64,000 nucleotides of DNA, taken from positions 95,000 to 158,999 of the forward strand of contig NZ_JALLPO010000022.1 of NCBI RefSeq assembly GCF_023276435.1, given 5' to 3'. The stretch's first letter is position 1. Every line of letters starts with the position of its first letter. Origin of the DNA: Sphaerisporangium perillae. Its GTDB lineage: Bacteria; Actinomycetota; Actinomycetes; Streptosporangiales; Streptosporangiaceae. The notes under the pieces are model-generated. The model worked only from the letters and a program-made list of their open reading frames with translations, had not been told where the DNA came from and ran no database searches. The translations under genes and the position numbers were made by a program. Shown here in pieces: positions 1 through 9,143 of this stretch.

Positions 1-72
1 CGATCAAGGTGCGAGGGACCGCGGGCGGCGGCCCCCCGCTCCGTGCCCGGACGAGCCGGGCGGGAGCGGAGC

Positions 73-519
73 TCAGGCCTTGGTGCCGGCGCCGGTGGTG
101 CGGGTGCTCTTGCGGGGCGTGGCCGGTCGGGCGGCGATCGCCGGCTCGGCGCTCGCGGAGACGTCCTCCAGCTCCAGCGCGGCCTCGCCGGTCACCCTGC
201 TGACGACCTTGCGGCCCCGGTTGGCGAACTCGTCGTAGAGCAGCGTCGCCTTGGCCGTGATGGTGTCGGCGTATCCCTTGGCCTTCTCCGGGAGGTCCTT
301 GGCGACGGCCTCGGCCTTGGTCTGGACGGTCGTGGCGTACTTCCTGGCCATGGTGGGCAGGTCGCGCGCGACGGCGCCGGCCTCGGTCCGGCGGGACTGC
401 AGGCGGTGGAACTGCTCGGGGAGCTCGCGGAGCTTCTCGACCGCGTAGTCGCCGACGCCGGCGACGGCATAGAACGGCTTGGACTCGGCGATCTTCTTGA
501 CCTCGTCGTTGAGAGGCAT
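73..519 (-). CDS. Heparin-binding hemagglutinin (HBHA)-like protein
   Basis: Protein of 148 residues. Residues 1-100 are charged and helix-forming with heptad character (KKIAESKPFYAVAGVGDYAV, then Lys/Glu/Ala-rich stretches). The tail (about 115-148) is disordered and rich in Ala, Pro, Thr, Arg and Lys. This matches the mycobacterial HBHA plan of a coiled coil plus a basic tail, although the tail is much less lysine-rich than true HBHA. There is no signal peptide. It starts 3 bases after the stop of the XRE regulator, with an AAGAAAGG ribosome site inside that gene's end, so the two are one operon. The same pair lies side by side in M. tuberculosis (Rv0474/Rv0475). In a soil actinomycete a role in envelope or polar-growth organisation is more likely than host adhesion, but that is inference. 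Confidence 0.75.
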   Translation of the reverse strand: MPLNDEVKKIAESKPFYAVAGVGDYAVEKLRELPEQFHRLQSRRTEAGAVARDLPTMARKYATTVQTKAEAVAKDLPEKAKGYADTITAKATLLYDEFANRGRKVVSRVTGEAALELEDVSASAEPAIAARPATPRKSTRTTGAGTKA

Positions 520-522
520 GGG

Positions 523-1005
523 TTAACCTTTCTTGGGTTCCGGTTGAATGCGGCCGTTCGGCGAGGAGGTCTCTGTCTCCTCCACGGGAACCGCGTCGAC
601 CCCCTGGGGCGCCGGCTCGGTACGGGCGTTCTCGGCAGTCCGCTCCGTGCCGGCCTGCGCCTCGGCTCGGTTCTCCTTGCGAAACGACTCGTAGATATCG
701 ATCAGCACCTGGCGTTGCCGCTCGGTGAGAGTGCGGTCGGCCACGATCGCGGCCAGCACATCGCTGTCGGGCTCGCGGTCCTCGATGAGGCCCGCCTGCA
801 CGTAGAGCGCCTGGCTGGAGATCCGCAATCCCTTGGCGATCTGGTTCAGGATCTCCGCGCTCGGCTTGCGCAGCCCGCGCTCGATCTGGCTCAGGTAGGG
901 GTTGGAGACCCCCGCCTGCGTGGCGAGCTGGCGCAGGGAGATCTTCGCCTGCTTCCGCTGATCGCGGATGTACTCGCCGATCGAGCCGACCTTCGGTAGT
1001 TCCAT
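523..1005 (-). CDS. XRE-family transcriptional regulator
   Basis: Protein of 160 residues starting MELPKVGSIG. A Cro/C1-type helix-turn-helix occupies residues 10-65, including SLRQLATQAGVSNPYLSQIE. The C-terminal half is acidic and helical with a low-complexity tail. I chose the ATG at 1005 over an in-frame upstream start because a -10 hexamer ends 6 bases before it, which fits leaderless transcription. The gene is cotranscribed with the HBHA-like gene behind it. An inverted repeat over its -35 suggests self-repression. Ortholog position matches Rv0474. Confidence 0.85.
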   Translation of the reverse strand: MELPKVGSIGEYIRDQRKQAKISLRQLATQAGVSNPYLSQIERGLRKPSAEILNQIAKGLRISSQALYVQAGLIEDREPDSDVLAAIVADRTLTERQRQVLIDIYESFRKENRAEAQAGTERTAENARTEPAPQGVDAVPVEETETSSPNGRIQPEPKKG

Positions 1006-1011
1006 GCCTCT

Positions 1012-1040
1012 AGTATGCGTCCCTGTGCTTGCAAATGCAA
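1012..1040 (-). promoter_or_regulatory. Promoter and putative operator of the XRE-HBHA operon
   Basis: On the minus strand: -35 TTGCAT, a 17-base spacer, -10 CATACT, then 6 bases to the ATG. The -35 overlaps the inverted repeat TTGCAAATGCAA (1029-1040), and GCAAACA occurs twice with a 12-base period just upstream (1037-1043 and 1049-1055). A dimeric XRE protein could bind here. Position and symmetry are visible; the binding is inferred. Confidence 0.5.
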
Positions 1041-1074
1041 ACACACTGGCAAACAGTAGCAAGCACCTGGCGGG

Positions 1075-2001
1075 TCAGCCGGGATAGATCCACAGGAGAG
1101 GCGCGGAGGCGGACAGCAGGACCGAGAAGGTGACCAGGCCGTACCGGAACCGCCGCGGAAGCGTGGCTCCGGGCTTGACCAGCCGGTTGACCCGGGCCAT
1201 GACATGCTCGCTCGTGGCTCCGAGCGCTCCGTTCGGCACCGCCCCCGCCCCCGCCGTGCCGAAGCGCAGCAGCGCGGTCGCCAGGCGTCGCGGCGAGCAG
1301 TAGCGGCGGGCATGGTCGTCCGCGGCCATCTCGACCAGCAGGGCGACCGAGGAATGGGCGTCGCGCACCACGCTCAGCCAGGGCATCGCCCAGTTCAGCG
1401 CGGTGAACGGCAGCAGGACCAGGTCGTGCCGCTCGCGGACGTGGGCGGCCTCGTGGGCCAGGACGGCGGCGAGCTCGTCCCTGCTGAGCAGCGACAGCGT
1501 GCCCGCGCTGACCACGACCTCCGACCGCAGGCCGGGCAGGCAGTACGCGGCGGCGCCCGGGTGGTCGAGGATGCGCACGCCTGGCACGCCGGGGTCGTCG
1601 TGGGCGATGAGGGACAACAGCGCGCGGTGGCGCCGCCGGGCGCGCAGGGTCTGGAACCCGGCCGCGAGCAGCACCACGATGAGCACCGCGAGGAGCGACA
1701 GGCCCGCTACCAGCGCGGTGACGCGGGGCAGGTCGTACGGCTGGAGCAGGCCGTGACCCATGCCGAAGGAGACCGCCGACTGCGCGAAGGCGTGCAGCCC
1801 GTACAGCACGCCCCTGCGGTAGGGCTCCAGCGCGTAGGCGAGCAGCGCCCCGACGCTGGCCAGACCCCAGGTGACGCCGAGCGACTGCCACAGCAGGATG
1901 GCCGCCCGTGGGGTCCGCCATGGCCATCGTGCGAACGTGAGCCGCCATGCGCCCAGCGCGCACGCCATGGCGAGCGCGGTCAGGACGGCGGCAGCGATCA
2001 C
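1075..2001 (-). CDS. M56-family membrane metalloprotease (BlaR1-like)
   Basis: Protein of 308 residues with membrane segments at about 1-20, 36-57, 92-115 and near the C-terminus (about 285-305). The zinc-protease motif HEAAH is at residues 183-187, followed by the third-ligand region VEMAADDH. There is no extracellular penicillin-binding sensor domain, so it is the short actinobacterial M56 type. Its start overlaps the stop of the BlaI-type repressor by 4 bases. In the BlaR1/MecR1 paradigm such a protease triggers loss of the partner repressor. The inducing signal here is unknown. Confidence 0.8.
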   Translation of the reverse strand: MIAAAVLTALAMACALGAWRLTFARWPWRTPRAAILLWQSLGVTWGLASVGALLAYALEPYRRGVLYGLHAFAQSAVSFGMGHGLLQPYDLPRVTALVAGLSLLAVLIVVLLAAGFQTLRARRRHRALLSLIAHDDPGVPGVRILDHPGAAAYCLPGLRSEVVVSAGTLSLLSRDELAAVLAHEAAHVRERHDLVLLPFTALNWAMPWLSVVRDAHSSVALLVEMAADDHARRYCSPRRLATALLRFGTAGAGAVPNGALGATSEHVMARVNRLVKPGATLPRRFRYGLVTFSVLLSASAPLLWIYPG

Positions 2002-2354
2002 TCTTCTTCCAGCTCCGTGAGTGCTTTGCGCAGGATGTCGGCCTCGGAGCCGGAGACCGTCTGGGCGAAGCGCGTGAGCGCCGCCGAACGGTCACCGGTC
2101 ATGTCGAGGGCTTCCAGCATAAGCTCAGCGACGTATGCGTCGCGGCTCGCTCCCGGTTCGTACCGCCAGGCGCGGCCGTCGCGGGTGCGCGTGAGGAAGC
2201 CTTTGCGGGTCAGCCGGTCGAGAACCGTCATGACCGTCGTGGGGGCGAGATCGCGGTCGGCGATCAGACGGCCGACCTCCCTTGCGGTCAAGGGGGCGTC
2301 CTGGGCCCACAGGATGTCCATGATGCTGCGTTCAAGCTCGCCGAGACCCTTCAC
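1998..2354 (-). CDS. BlaI/MecI/CopY-family repressor
   Basis: Protein of 118 residues starting GTG (VKGLGELERSIMDILW). The winged helix spans about 5-75, with the usual pattern ending in a DRLTRKGFL recognition region; a helical dimerisation tail follows. It overlaps the M56 protease by 4 bases, the standard repressor-protease operon. The GTG start is supported by a -10-like TAGGCT ending 7 bases upstream, which suggests a leaderless transcript, and by agreement with the usual N-terminus of this family. Confidence 0.85.
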   Translation of the reverse strand: MKGLGELERSIMDILWAQDAPLTAREVGRLIADRDLAPTTVMTVLDRLTRKGFLTRTRDGRAWRYEPGASRDAYVAELMLEALDMTGDRSAALTRFAQTVSGSEADILRKALTELEEE

Positions 2355-2378
2355 GCCGGTAAGCCTACCTCGGGTAGT

Positions 2379-2388
2379 ACTACGTCGT
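2379..2388. promoter_or_regulatory. Putative BlaI operator
   Basis: ACTACGTCGT is an interrupted palindrome of the form ACnACGTnGT, 25 bases upstream of the BlaI start and next to the -35 position of the presumed promoter. It resembles the short dyads bound by BlaI-type dimers. No second copy was noticed in the window. Confidence 0.4.
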
Positions 2389-2428
2389 GTAGAGGCCCAT
2401 CCGCCGGGCCGCCCGAGTGAAGCGAGGC

Positions 2429-3277
2429 TCAGGCGAGAGGACGCGAGTCCGGGGCCAGGGCCGACCACGGGAGGGTGAGCTCGCCGAGCCGCCAGCGGCG
2501 CCTGCCACCGAGCGGGGGAGTGGTCGCGACCGGCCAGGTGGCGGCCAGCCGCTCCACCGCCGCGATCCACCGCGGGCGCACCCCGTAGGCCCCGTACGGC
2601 GCGGAAAGCGCCCAGGCGTGGTCGAAGTCGCGCAGGAAGCCGTGGACCCGCTCACCCGGAACGTTGCGGTGGATCAACGTCTTCGGCAGCCGCTCGGCCA
2701 GGTCCGAGGGGCGCTCGAAGCCGGCGAGGCGGGCCGAGAACGTCACCGTGCGCGGCCCGCGGGCGTCCAGCGCCACCCAGGCCGCCCGGTGGCCCACCTC
2801 CGAACAGGTGCCCTCGACGATCACGCCGTCGCCGGCCAGGCGTGACCGCAGCAGGTCCCACGCCTCCCACGCCTGCGCCTCGCCGTACTGCCTGAGCACG
2901 TTGAACGCCCGGATGATGAGCGGCCGCCCGCCCACCGGCAGCTCGAACCCGCCGCGCACGAAGCTCAGCCCCGGCCTCTCGTACGGCTTGGCCGCGGCGA
3001 CGCGCACCGGATCGATCTCGACCCCCACCACCTCCACGTCGGGACGTACGCGGCGCAGCCGCAGGAAGAGCTCCGAGGTGGTGACGTGCGTCGCCCCGTA
3101 CCCGAGGTCGACCACGAGCGGCCGGTCCGCCGAGACCAGCAGCGGGCCGTACACCGCGGCCGTCCACCGGTCCGACCGGCGCAGGCGGTTGTGTCCCGTC
3201 GTCCCCCGGGTGATCTCGCCGACCGGCCTGCCCGCGGCCGGCGGCCGGCCGCCCCGCGCCCGCCCGCCGTTCACCAC
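2429..3277 (-). CDS. Class I SAM-dependent methyltransferase-like protein
   Basis: Protein of 282 residues. The Rossmann motif I is VVDLGYGATHV (about 54-64) and motif II is VEVVGVEIDP (about 81-90); later strands follow with an ARG-rich loop. An N-terminal 25-residue low-complexity stretch suggests the true start could lie downstream of the GTG used here. The substrate cannot be read from sequence; motif I has a Tyr where many enzymes have Gly. It stands alone between the BlaI operon and the SDR gene. Confidence 0.7.
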   Translation of the reverse strand: MVNGGRARGGRPPAAGRPVGEITRGTTGHNRLRRSDRWTAAVYGPLLVSADRPLVVDLGYGATHVTTSELFLRLRRVRPDVEVVGVEIDPVRVAAAKPYERPGLSFVRGGFELPVGGRPLIIRAFNVLRQYGEAQAWEAWDLLRSRLAGDGVIVEGTCSEVGHRAAWVALDARGPRTVTFSARLAGFERPSDLAERLPKTLIHRNVPGERVHGFLRDFDHAWALSAPYGAYGVRPRWIAAVERLAATWPVATTPPLGGRRRWRLGELTLPWSALAPDSRPLA

Positions 3278-3386
3278 GCGCCCGCCCCCTACCGGCCGGG
3301 TCGGCGGCGAGAAGCCGGCCGATACCGAGGCGATGGGCGGACCAGGGACGATGGACGACGTGGCGGAGATGGGGATGTCCTCACCC

Positions 3387-4127
3387 TCAGGAGACCCGGT
3401 GGACCTTGTGCTGCGCGGCCTGCGCGCGCGGGCGGATGACGAGCCGGTCGATGTTGACGTGCGCGGGCCGGGTGACGCACCAGGCGATCGCGTCGGCCAC
3501 GTCGTCGGCCGTCAGGGGGTTCGGCACCCCCTGGTACACCTTCTCGGCGCGCTCGGCGTCGCCGCGGAAGCGGGTCAGCGAGAACTCCTCGGTCTGCACC
3601 ATGCCGGGGGCCACCTCGATGATGCGCACCGGCTCCCCGCACAGCTCCAGGCGGAGCGTCTCGGTCATGGAGGTCTGGGCGTGCTTGGCCGCGCAGTAGC
3701 CGCCACCGCCCTCGTAGGAGACCAGCCCCGCCACCGACGTCAGCATCAGCAGGACGCCGTCACCGGACTCGATCAGCTTCGGCAGCAGCGCCCGGGTCAT
3801 TCTCAGCGACCCCAGCACGTTGACCTCGTACATCTGCCGCCAGTCGTCGACCAGCCCGTCGGCCACCGGCTCAAGGCCGACGGCCCCGCCCGCGTTGTTG
3901 ATCAGCACGTCACACCGGTCGAGCGAGCCGGCCAGCGCGGCCACGGACTCGTCGGAGGTCACGTCGAGCGTGGCGGGCCGGATGGCCGGAACCTCGGCCG
4001 CCAGCTTGTCCAGCCGGTCGCGGCGCCGGGCGGCGGCCACGACCTCGTAGCCCTCCGCGGCCAGCCGGCGCGCCGTGGCCTCCCCGATGCCGCTGCTCGC
4101 CCCCGTCACCACAGCTGTCCTGGTCAT
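3387..4127 (-). CDS. Short-chain dehydrogenase/reductase
   Basis: Protein of 246 residues starting [15 protein letters not shown]. It has the classical SDR cofactor loop TGASSGIG at residues 8-15, the NNAGG motif, and the catalytic Ser with YCAAK in the middle. The basic pair AARRRDR after strand 2 favours NADP(H). It is divergent from mshA, as an SDR is in M. tuberculosis (Rv0484c), so the link to mshA is positional. Substrate unknown. Confidence 0.85.
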   Translation of the reverse strand: MTRTAVVTGASSGIGEATARRLAAEGYEVVAAARRRDRLDKLAAEVPAIRPATLDVTSDESVAALAGSLDRCDVLINNAGGAVGLEPVADGLVDDWRQMYEVNVLGSLRMTRALLPKLIESGDGVLLMLTSVAGLVSYEGGGGYCAAKHAQTSMTETLRLELCGEPVRIIEVAPGMVQTEEFSLTRFRGDAERAEKVYQGVPNPLTADDVADAIAWCVTRPAHVNIDRLVIRPRAQAAQHKVHRVS

Positions 4128-4250
4128 GTCGTGTCCTGTCCTCAAGGTCGGATCGGGAACCTCGGCGTCCGGCGCCCCCGGCGGTGCTCGTGCGCCGCCC
4201 GTCGGTCATCTTGCCAGCGCGCCGGGAGAGGGGTGCGCGCGGGACCACGC

Positions 4251-4268
4251 GATTCCCTTCTGGGAATC
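4251..4268. promoter_or_regulatory. Inverted repeat in the SDR/mshA divergent region
   Basis: GATTCCC-TTCT-GGGAATC is a perfect 7-bp stem with a 4-base loop. The 9-mer CCCTTCTGG inside it (4255-4263) recurs at 4293-4301, directly over the mshA ribosome site. It may be an operator or a leader hairpin; with no T-run it does not look like a terminator. Confidence 0.4.
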
Positions 4269-4312
4269 TCATGAAGTTTCCGACAGTTATAACCCTTCTG
4301 GAGGTGGTGTCG

Positions 4313-5602
4313 GTGCCGCGAGTGCCGGTCGCACGCCGGGTCAACCGGGTCGCGACGATCAGCATGCACACGTCCCCGCTCGACCAGCCGGGCACCGGTG
4401 ACGCCGGGGGCATGAACGTCTACATCGTCGAGGTGGCCAAGCGCCTCGCCGACCTGGGGGTCGAGGTCGAGATCTTCACGCGGCAGACCGCCCGCGACCT
4501 GCCTCCCGCTGTCGAGCTGGTGCCGGGCGTGATCGTCCGCCACGTCACCGCCGGGCCGTACGAGGAGCTCGACAAGGGCGACCTGCCGGGCCAGCTCTGC
4601 GGGTTCCTGTCCGGCGTGCTGCGCACCGAGGCGATGTTCGACCCCGGGCACTACGACGTCATCCACTCGCACTACTGGCTGTCCGGCCAGGTCGGCTGGC
4701 TCGCCAAGGAGCGCTGGGGCGTGCCCCTGGTGCACACCATGCACACCATGGCCAAGGTCAAGAACCTTCTGCTCGCCGACGGTGACAAGCCCGAGCCCGT
4801 CGCTCGCGTGCTCGGCGAGGAGCAGGTCGTCGAGATCGCCGACCGCCTGGTCGCCAACACCGCCGCCGAGGCGCGCGAGCTGATCGATCTCTACGGCGCC
4901 CCCAGCGAGCGTGTGGCCGTGGTGAACCCCGGCGTCAACCTCCAGGTGTTCCAGCCCGCCTCCAAAGGCGCCGCCCGGCACCGGCTGCACCTGCCGCAGG
5001 ACGCCCACGTCCTGCTCTTCGTCGGCCGCATCCAGCCGCTCAAGGCCCCCGACGTCCTGCTCAGAGCCGCCGCGCGGATGCTCGCGGACGACCCTTCGCT
5101 ACGGTCGCGCCTGATCGTGGCCTGCGTCGGCGGCCCGAGCGGCAACGGGCTCGCCCGGCCCTCCTACCTCACCGACCTGGCCGCCGAGCTCGGCATCTCC
5201 GACGTCGTACGGCTCGCGCCGCCCGCTCCGCAGAGCGAGCTCGCCGACTGGTACCGCGCCGCCGACGTCACCGTCGTCCCGTCCTACAACGAGTCGTTCG
5301 GCCTTGTCGCACTGGAGTCCCAGGCCTGCGGCACCCCCGTCGCGGCCGCCGCCGTGGGCGGGCTCCGCACGGCCGTGCGGGACGGCGTGTCCGGCCTGCT
5401 CGTCGACGGGCACGAGCCCAACGCGTGGGCCAGGACATTACGCGCGTTCGTCGACCGCCCGCTCTGGCGCGACACGCTCGCCACCGGGGCCAGGGACCAC
5501 GCGGCGGCCTTCGGCTGGTCGGCCACCGCCTCGCGCCTCGTCGAGGTGTACGCCGGCGCCATGGCCCGGCTGCGCCGCACGCCGGTGGCCGTGAACCTCT
5601 GA
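4313..5602 (+). CDS. mshA: D-inositol-3-phosphate glycosyltransferase (mycothiol biosynthesis)
   Basis: GT-B fold family 4 glycosyltransferase of 429 residues that transfers GlcNAc from UDP-GlcNAc to inositol 3-phosphate, the first committed step of mycothiol synthesis. The N-terminal region has [18 protein letters not shown] and [12 protein letters not shown], the characteristic MshA acceptor loop. The C-terminal nucleotide-binding domain has [11 protein letters not shown] and the E-x7-E motif near [11 protein letters not shown] chose the GTG at 4313 because GGAGG lies 8 bases before it; an in-frame ATG at 4271 would add 14 residues with no clear ribosome site. The following YbjN and gpmA genes keep the order seen in mycobacteria. 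Confidence 0.95.
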   Translation: MPRVPVARRVNRVATISMHTSPLDQPGTGDAGGMNVYIVEVAKRLADLGVEVEIFTRQTARDLPPAVELVPGVIVRHVTAGPYEELDKGDLPGQLCGFLSGVLRTEAMFDPGHYDVIHSHYWLSGQVGWLAKERWGVPLVHTMHTMAKVKNLLLADGDKPEPVARVLGEEQVVEIADRLVANTAAEARELIDLYGAPSERVAVVNPGVNLQVFQPASKGAARHRLHLPQDAHVLLFVGRIQPLKAPDVLLRAAARMLADDPSLRSRLIVACVGGPSGNGLARPSYLTDLAAELGISDVVRLAPPAPQSELADWYRAADVTVVPSYNESFGLVALESQACGTPVAAAAVGGLRTAVRDGVSGLLVDGHEPNAWARTLRAFVDRPLWRDTLATGARDHAAAFGWSATASRLVEVYAGAMARLRRTPVAVNL

Positions 5603-5725
5603 CGCTTAGACGGTCCGGCACGGGGAATCCTGGACCTCCGTCCGGTGGGGCGGAGGCAGTACTGTCGTCGCCGACCGTACGGACCGGCGCGGGCCGCCAC
5701 GAGGAACGTGGGAGTGTGCACTGTT

Positions 5726-6238
5726 ATGGATCACGAGGCGGCCGTCGAGTCCGCGCTGAAGGCGGCGGAGATCTCCTACGAGCGCCCGCGCCCGGGCGCC
5801 TTCCTGGTGAGACTTCCAGGGCAGCACAAGCTGGCGACCATGACCTGGCTCAGCATCTCCGGCCAGGCGCTGCACGTCGAGGCGTTCTTCTGCCGGCAGC
5901 CCGACGAGAACCACCTGGAGTTCTACCGCTGGCTGCTGACCAAGAACGGCTCCATGTACGGCGTGCACTTCGCCCTCGACGCGGTCGGGGACGTCCACCT
6001 CGTCGGGCACCTGCCGCTCGCGTCGGTGTCCCAGGAGGAGATCGACCGGCTGCTCGGCTGCGTGCTGACCTACGCCGACGACTGGTTCGACCGCGCCCTG
6101 GAGCTGGGATTCGCCTCCTCCATCCGCCGCGAGTGGGACTGGCGGGTCAAGCGCGGAGAGTCCCTTGCCAACCTGCGGGCCTTCGAAGGCATCGTCGAGC
6201 GCGGCAGACGGGAAGAGAACCCCGGAACGGCCGTCTGA
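5726..6238 (+). CDS. YbjN-domain protein
   Basis: Protein of 170 residues starting [11 protein letters not shown]. The YbjN/type III chaperone-like fold covers most of the length, with alternating strands such as [12 protein letters not shown] and a helix around [12 protein letters not shown]. No catalytic residues are evident. The family is linked to stress tolerance in bacteria, but the molecular role is not settled. Its place between mshA and phosphoglycerate mutase is conserved (Rv0487). Confidence 0.85.
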   Translation: MDHEAAVESALKAAEISYERPRPGAFLVRLPGQHKLATMTWLSISGQALHVEAFFCRQPDENHLEFYRWLLTKNGSMYGVHFALDAVGDVHLVGHLPLASVSQEEIDRLLGCVLTYADDWFDRALELGFASSIRREWDWRVKRGESLANLRAFEGIVERGRREENPGTAV

Positions 6239-6335
6239 CCGGCTCACGGCTCGAAGTACCAGAGGCGGCGCGGGCCGGCCAGGGCCCCGGGCCGTCGCTA
6301 CCCGCGTAAAGCGGGCACGCCCTAAGCTTGGGCGC

Positions 6336-7085
6336 ATGGCTACTTTGGTGCTATTGCGGCATGGCGAGAGTGAGTGGAACGCGAAAGGCCTGTTCACCGG
6401 ATGGGTCGACGTCAATCTCTCGGCCACGGGTGAGGAAGAGGCGCGTCGCGGCGGCAGGCTGCTCCTCGACGCGGACGTGCGCCCCGACGTGGTGCACACC
6501 TCGGTCCTGACCCGCGCCATCCAGACCGCCAACCTCGCCCTTGGCGCGGCGGACCTGCTGTGGCTGCCGGTCGCGCGCTCCTGGAGGCTCAACGAGCGCC
6601 ACTACGGCGCGCTCCAGGGCAAGGACAAGGCGCAGACCCGCGACGAGTTCGGTGACGAGCAGTTCATGCTCTGGCGTCGCTCGTACGACGTCCCGCCGCC
6701 GCCGCTGGCCGACGACGACGAGTTCTCCCAGGCCGGCGACGCGCGGTACGCCACGCTGCCGCCGGAGCTGCTGCCGAGGACCGAGTGCCTCAAGGACGTC
6801 GTCCAGCGCATGCTGCCCTACTGGTACGACCGCATCGTGCCCGACCTGGCGGACGGACGCACCACCCTGGTCGTGGCCCACGGCAACTCGCTGCGCGCCC
6901 TGGTCAAGCACCTCGACGGCATCGGCGACGACGAGATCGCCGGGCTCAACATCCCGACCGGCATCCCGCTCCGCTACGAGCTGGACGCCGACTTCCGGCC
7001 GCTCAAGCCCGGCGGCGAGTACCTCGACCCGGAGGCCGCCAAGGCCGCCATCGAGGCCGTCGCCAACCAGGGCAAGGCCAAGTAG
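6336..7085 (+). CDS. gpmA: 2,3-bisphosphoglycerate-dependent phosphoglycerate mutase
   Basis: Glycolytic enzyme interconverting 3- and 2-phosphoglycerate; 249 residues, the usual dPGM length. The phosphohistidine motif is [10 protein letters not shown] (residues 5-14). The substrate loop [11 protein letters not shown] type is present as [13 protein letters not shown], and the second active-site His is in [11 protein letters not shown]. The ATG has no good ribosome site, but TAAGCT (6323-6328) lies 7 bases before it, which suggests a leaderless message. A strong terminator follows. Confidence 0.96.
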   Translation: MATLVLLRHGESEWNAKGLFTGWVDVNLSATGEEEARRGGRLLLDADVRPDVVHTSVLTRAIQTANLALGAADLLWLPVARSWRLNERHYGALQGKDKAQTRDEFGDEQFMLWRRSYDVPPPPLADDDEFSQAGDARYATLPPELLPRTECLKDVVQRMLPYWYDRIVPDLADGRTTLVVAHGNSLRALVKHLDGIGDDEIAGLNIPTGIPLRYELDADFRPLKPGGEYLDPEAAKAAIEAVANQGKAK

Positions 7086-7100
7086 CCCTCGACCGTCACA

Positions 7101-7135
7101 AGAAAGCCCCGGACCGCGAAGGTCCGGGGCTTTCT
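7101..7135. terminator. Bidirectional terminator between gpmA and phoU
   Basis: AGAAAGCCCCGGACC pairs perfectly with the downstream arm over a 5-base GCGAA loop. The A/T-containing arm ends give a U-rich tail in both directions, fitting the convergent genes on either side. Confidence 0.85.
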
Positions 7136-7195
7136 CGCGCGCCGGGGCGCCTGGTCCCCCGTGGAACGGTGCGACGCGGGCGGGTGGCGCCGTTG

Positions 7196-7855
7196 TCAGG
7201 AGGCGGAGCTGCCGTCGTGCCGGCTGCCGGTCACGAGGTACACCACGTCACGGGCGACCCGCACGGCGTGGTCGGCGTACCGCTCGTAGTAGCGGCCGGT
7301 GAGGGTGATGTCGATCGCCGGCTCGATGCCGTGCGCCCAGTCCTTGGACAGCAGCACGCGGAACAGCCTGCGGTGCAGCCGGTCCATCGCGTCATCGTCG
7401 TCGTCGAGCTGCTTGGCGAGCTCGACGTCGTGGGTGGCGATGCAGCTCCCGGTCTTGGTGATCAGGCGCTCGGCGATCTGCCCCATCTCCAGGATGGTGT
7501 CGCGCACCTCCGGCGGGATCGCCGAGTCGGGGTGACGCATCCGCGCGATCTTCGCCACGTGCTCGGCCAGGTCGCCCATGCGCTCCAGGTCCCCGCCCAT
7601 CCGCAGCGCGGTGATCGCGATGCGCAGGTCCACGGCCACGGGCTGCTGGGTGGCCATCAGCTCGAAGATGGAGGTCTCGATCTCCTGGAAGAGCCGGTTG
7701 ACCTCGGCGTCCTGGGAGATCACACTCTCCGCGAGCTGGAGGTCGGCGTCCAGCAAGGCGGTGGTGGCCCTCGATATCGCCGAGCGGACCAGGCTGGTCA
7801 TCTCCACTAGGCGGTCGTTGAGAGCGTTGAGTTCTTCGTGGAAGGCGTCGCGCAT
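7196..7855 (-). CDS. phoU: Phosphate transport system regulator PhoU
   Basis: All-helical protein of 219 residues with the duplicated PhoU domain. N-terminal MRDAFHEELNALNDRLVEM and metal-binding E/D clusters such as MGGDLERMGDLAEH (about residue 90) and YYERYADHAVRVA near the end (about 195-207) mark the two repeats. It damps Pho signalling through the Pst transporter and the sensor kinase. It is divergent from senX3, the normal actinobacterial arrangement, with 115 bases between the starts to hold both promoters. Confidence 0.95.
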   Translation of the reverse strand: MRDAFHEELNALNDRLVEMTSLVRSAISRATTALLDADLQLAESVISQDAEVNRLFQEIETSIFELMATQQPVAVDLRIAITALRMGGDLERMGDLAEHVAKIARMRHPDSAIPPEVRDTILEMGQIAERLITKTGSCIATHDVELAKQLDDDDDAMDRLHRRLFRVLLSKDWAHGIEPAIDITLTGRYYERYADHAVRVARDVVYLVTGSRHDGSSAS

Positions 7856-7970
7856 GCGACTTACGCTACGCGCGCGTTCGTGAACGAACTTCGTCCAGAA
7901 GATGAACTCTGCAGGAAAGGGGCGTCGAGGAGGTCCTGGCCAGCGAATAAGGCCGCCTACCATCGAAAGC

Positions 7971-9143
7971 GTGAGTGAGATCGTGACAAGCCTGGCCGCC
8001 CTGGCGGGTTTTGTCGTCGGGGCGATCGCGATGGTGGCGGTGCGTCCTCGGGACAAACGCCACCCCGAGCCCGTTGAGAACTCCGACCTCGTCCTGCCTC
8101 AGGGGGTGGCGTCGGTGCTGGCCGTGCTGCCCTCCTCCGCCGTCGTGCTGGACCGTGACGACCGGGTGCTGCGTGCCAGCTCCGCCGCGCGGGCCTTCGG
8201 CCTGGTCAAGGGGGATCACCTCATGGCCGCCGAGCTGCTCGCCCTCGCCCGGCAGGTGCGCAGGGACGGCGAGATCCGCGAGAGCGAGTTCGAGGTCGCC
8301 GGCCACAAGTTCGGCATGGAGGTCACCACCTTCGCCGTGCGGGTCGCCCCCCTGGGCACTCACGGCCAGGTGCTGGTGCTCGCGGAGGACCAGACCGAGC
8401 ACCGCCGCGTCGAGGCCGTGCGCCGCGACTTCGTCGCCAACGTCAGCCACGAGCTGAAGACCCCCGTGGGCGCGCTGAGCCTGCTGGCCGAGACGATCCA
8501 GGACGCCGCGGACGACCCCGTGGCGGTCAACCGCTTCGCCGGGCGCATGCAGCACGAGGCGGCCCGGCTCACCTACCTCGTCCAGGACCTGATCACCCTT
8601 TCCCGCATCCAGGGCGGCGAGCCGATCCCCACGCCCGGCTGCGTGCCGGTCGACGAGGTGCTCAACGAGGCCATCGACCGGTGCAACACCAAGGCCGCGG
8701 CCAAGGACATCGCGCTGGTCGCCGGCGGCACGGAGGGCCTTCGCGTGTGGGGCGACGACGAGCTGCTGGTCACCGCCCTGCGCAACCTGATCGACAACGC
8801 GGTCGCCTACAGTCCCGAGAGCACCCGCGTCGTCGTGAGCGCCCGCCCCGCCGGCGAGTCCGTCGAGGTGAGCGTCAGCGACCAGGGCATCGGCATCCCC
8901 GAGAGCTCGCAGGAGCGCATCTTCGAGAGGTTCTTCCGCGTCGACCCCGCCCGATCCCGGGCCACCGGCGGCACGGGGCTCGGCCTCGCCATCGTCAAGC
9001 ACGTCGCCGTGGCCCACGGCGGTGAGGTGACGGTCTGGAGCAAGGAAGGCTCCGGCTCCACCTTCACGCTTCGTCTGCCGGCCTTCGGCGGCACGGCGAT
9101 AGCCGTACCAAGCACATCAATCCCTCTGGAGGCCGCGAAGTGA
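7971..9143 (+). CDS. senX3: Phosphate-sensing histidine kinase SenX3/PhoR
   Basis: Protein of 390 residues: one N-terminal membrane segment (about 5-24), a degenerate PAS domain (about 45-150), a HisKA domain with the phospho-His in NVSHELKTP, and an HATPase domain with N box LIDNAV, G1 DQGIGIP and G2 GGTGLGLAIVK. I chose the GTG giving MSEIVTSLAAL because upstream in-frame codons translate into low-complexity sequence. TACCAT about 7 bases before suggests a leaderless start. The stop overlaps regX3 by 4 bases. Together they activate the Pho regulon under phosphate limitation. Confidence 0.93.
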   Translation: MSEIVTSLAALAGFVVGAIAMVAVRPRDKRHPEPVENSDLVLPQGVASVLAVLPSSAVVLDRDDRVLRASSAARAFGLVKGDHLMAAELLALARQVRRDGEIRESEFEVAGHKFGMEVTTFAVRVAPLGTHGQVLVLAEDQTEHRRVEAVRRDFVANVSHELKTPVGALSLLAETIQDAADDPVAVNRFAGRMQHEAARLTYLVQDLITLSRIQGGEPIPTPGCVPVDEVLNEAIDRCNTKAAAKDIALVAGGTEGLRVWGDDELLVTALRNLIDNAVAYSPESTRVVVSARPAGESVEVSVSDQGIGIPESSQERIFERFFRVDPARSRATGGTGLGLAIVKHVAVAHGGEVTVWSKEGSGSTFTLRLPAFGGTAIAVPSTSIPLEAAK

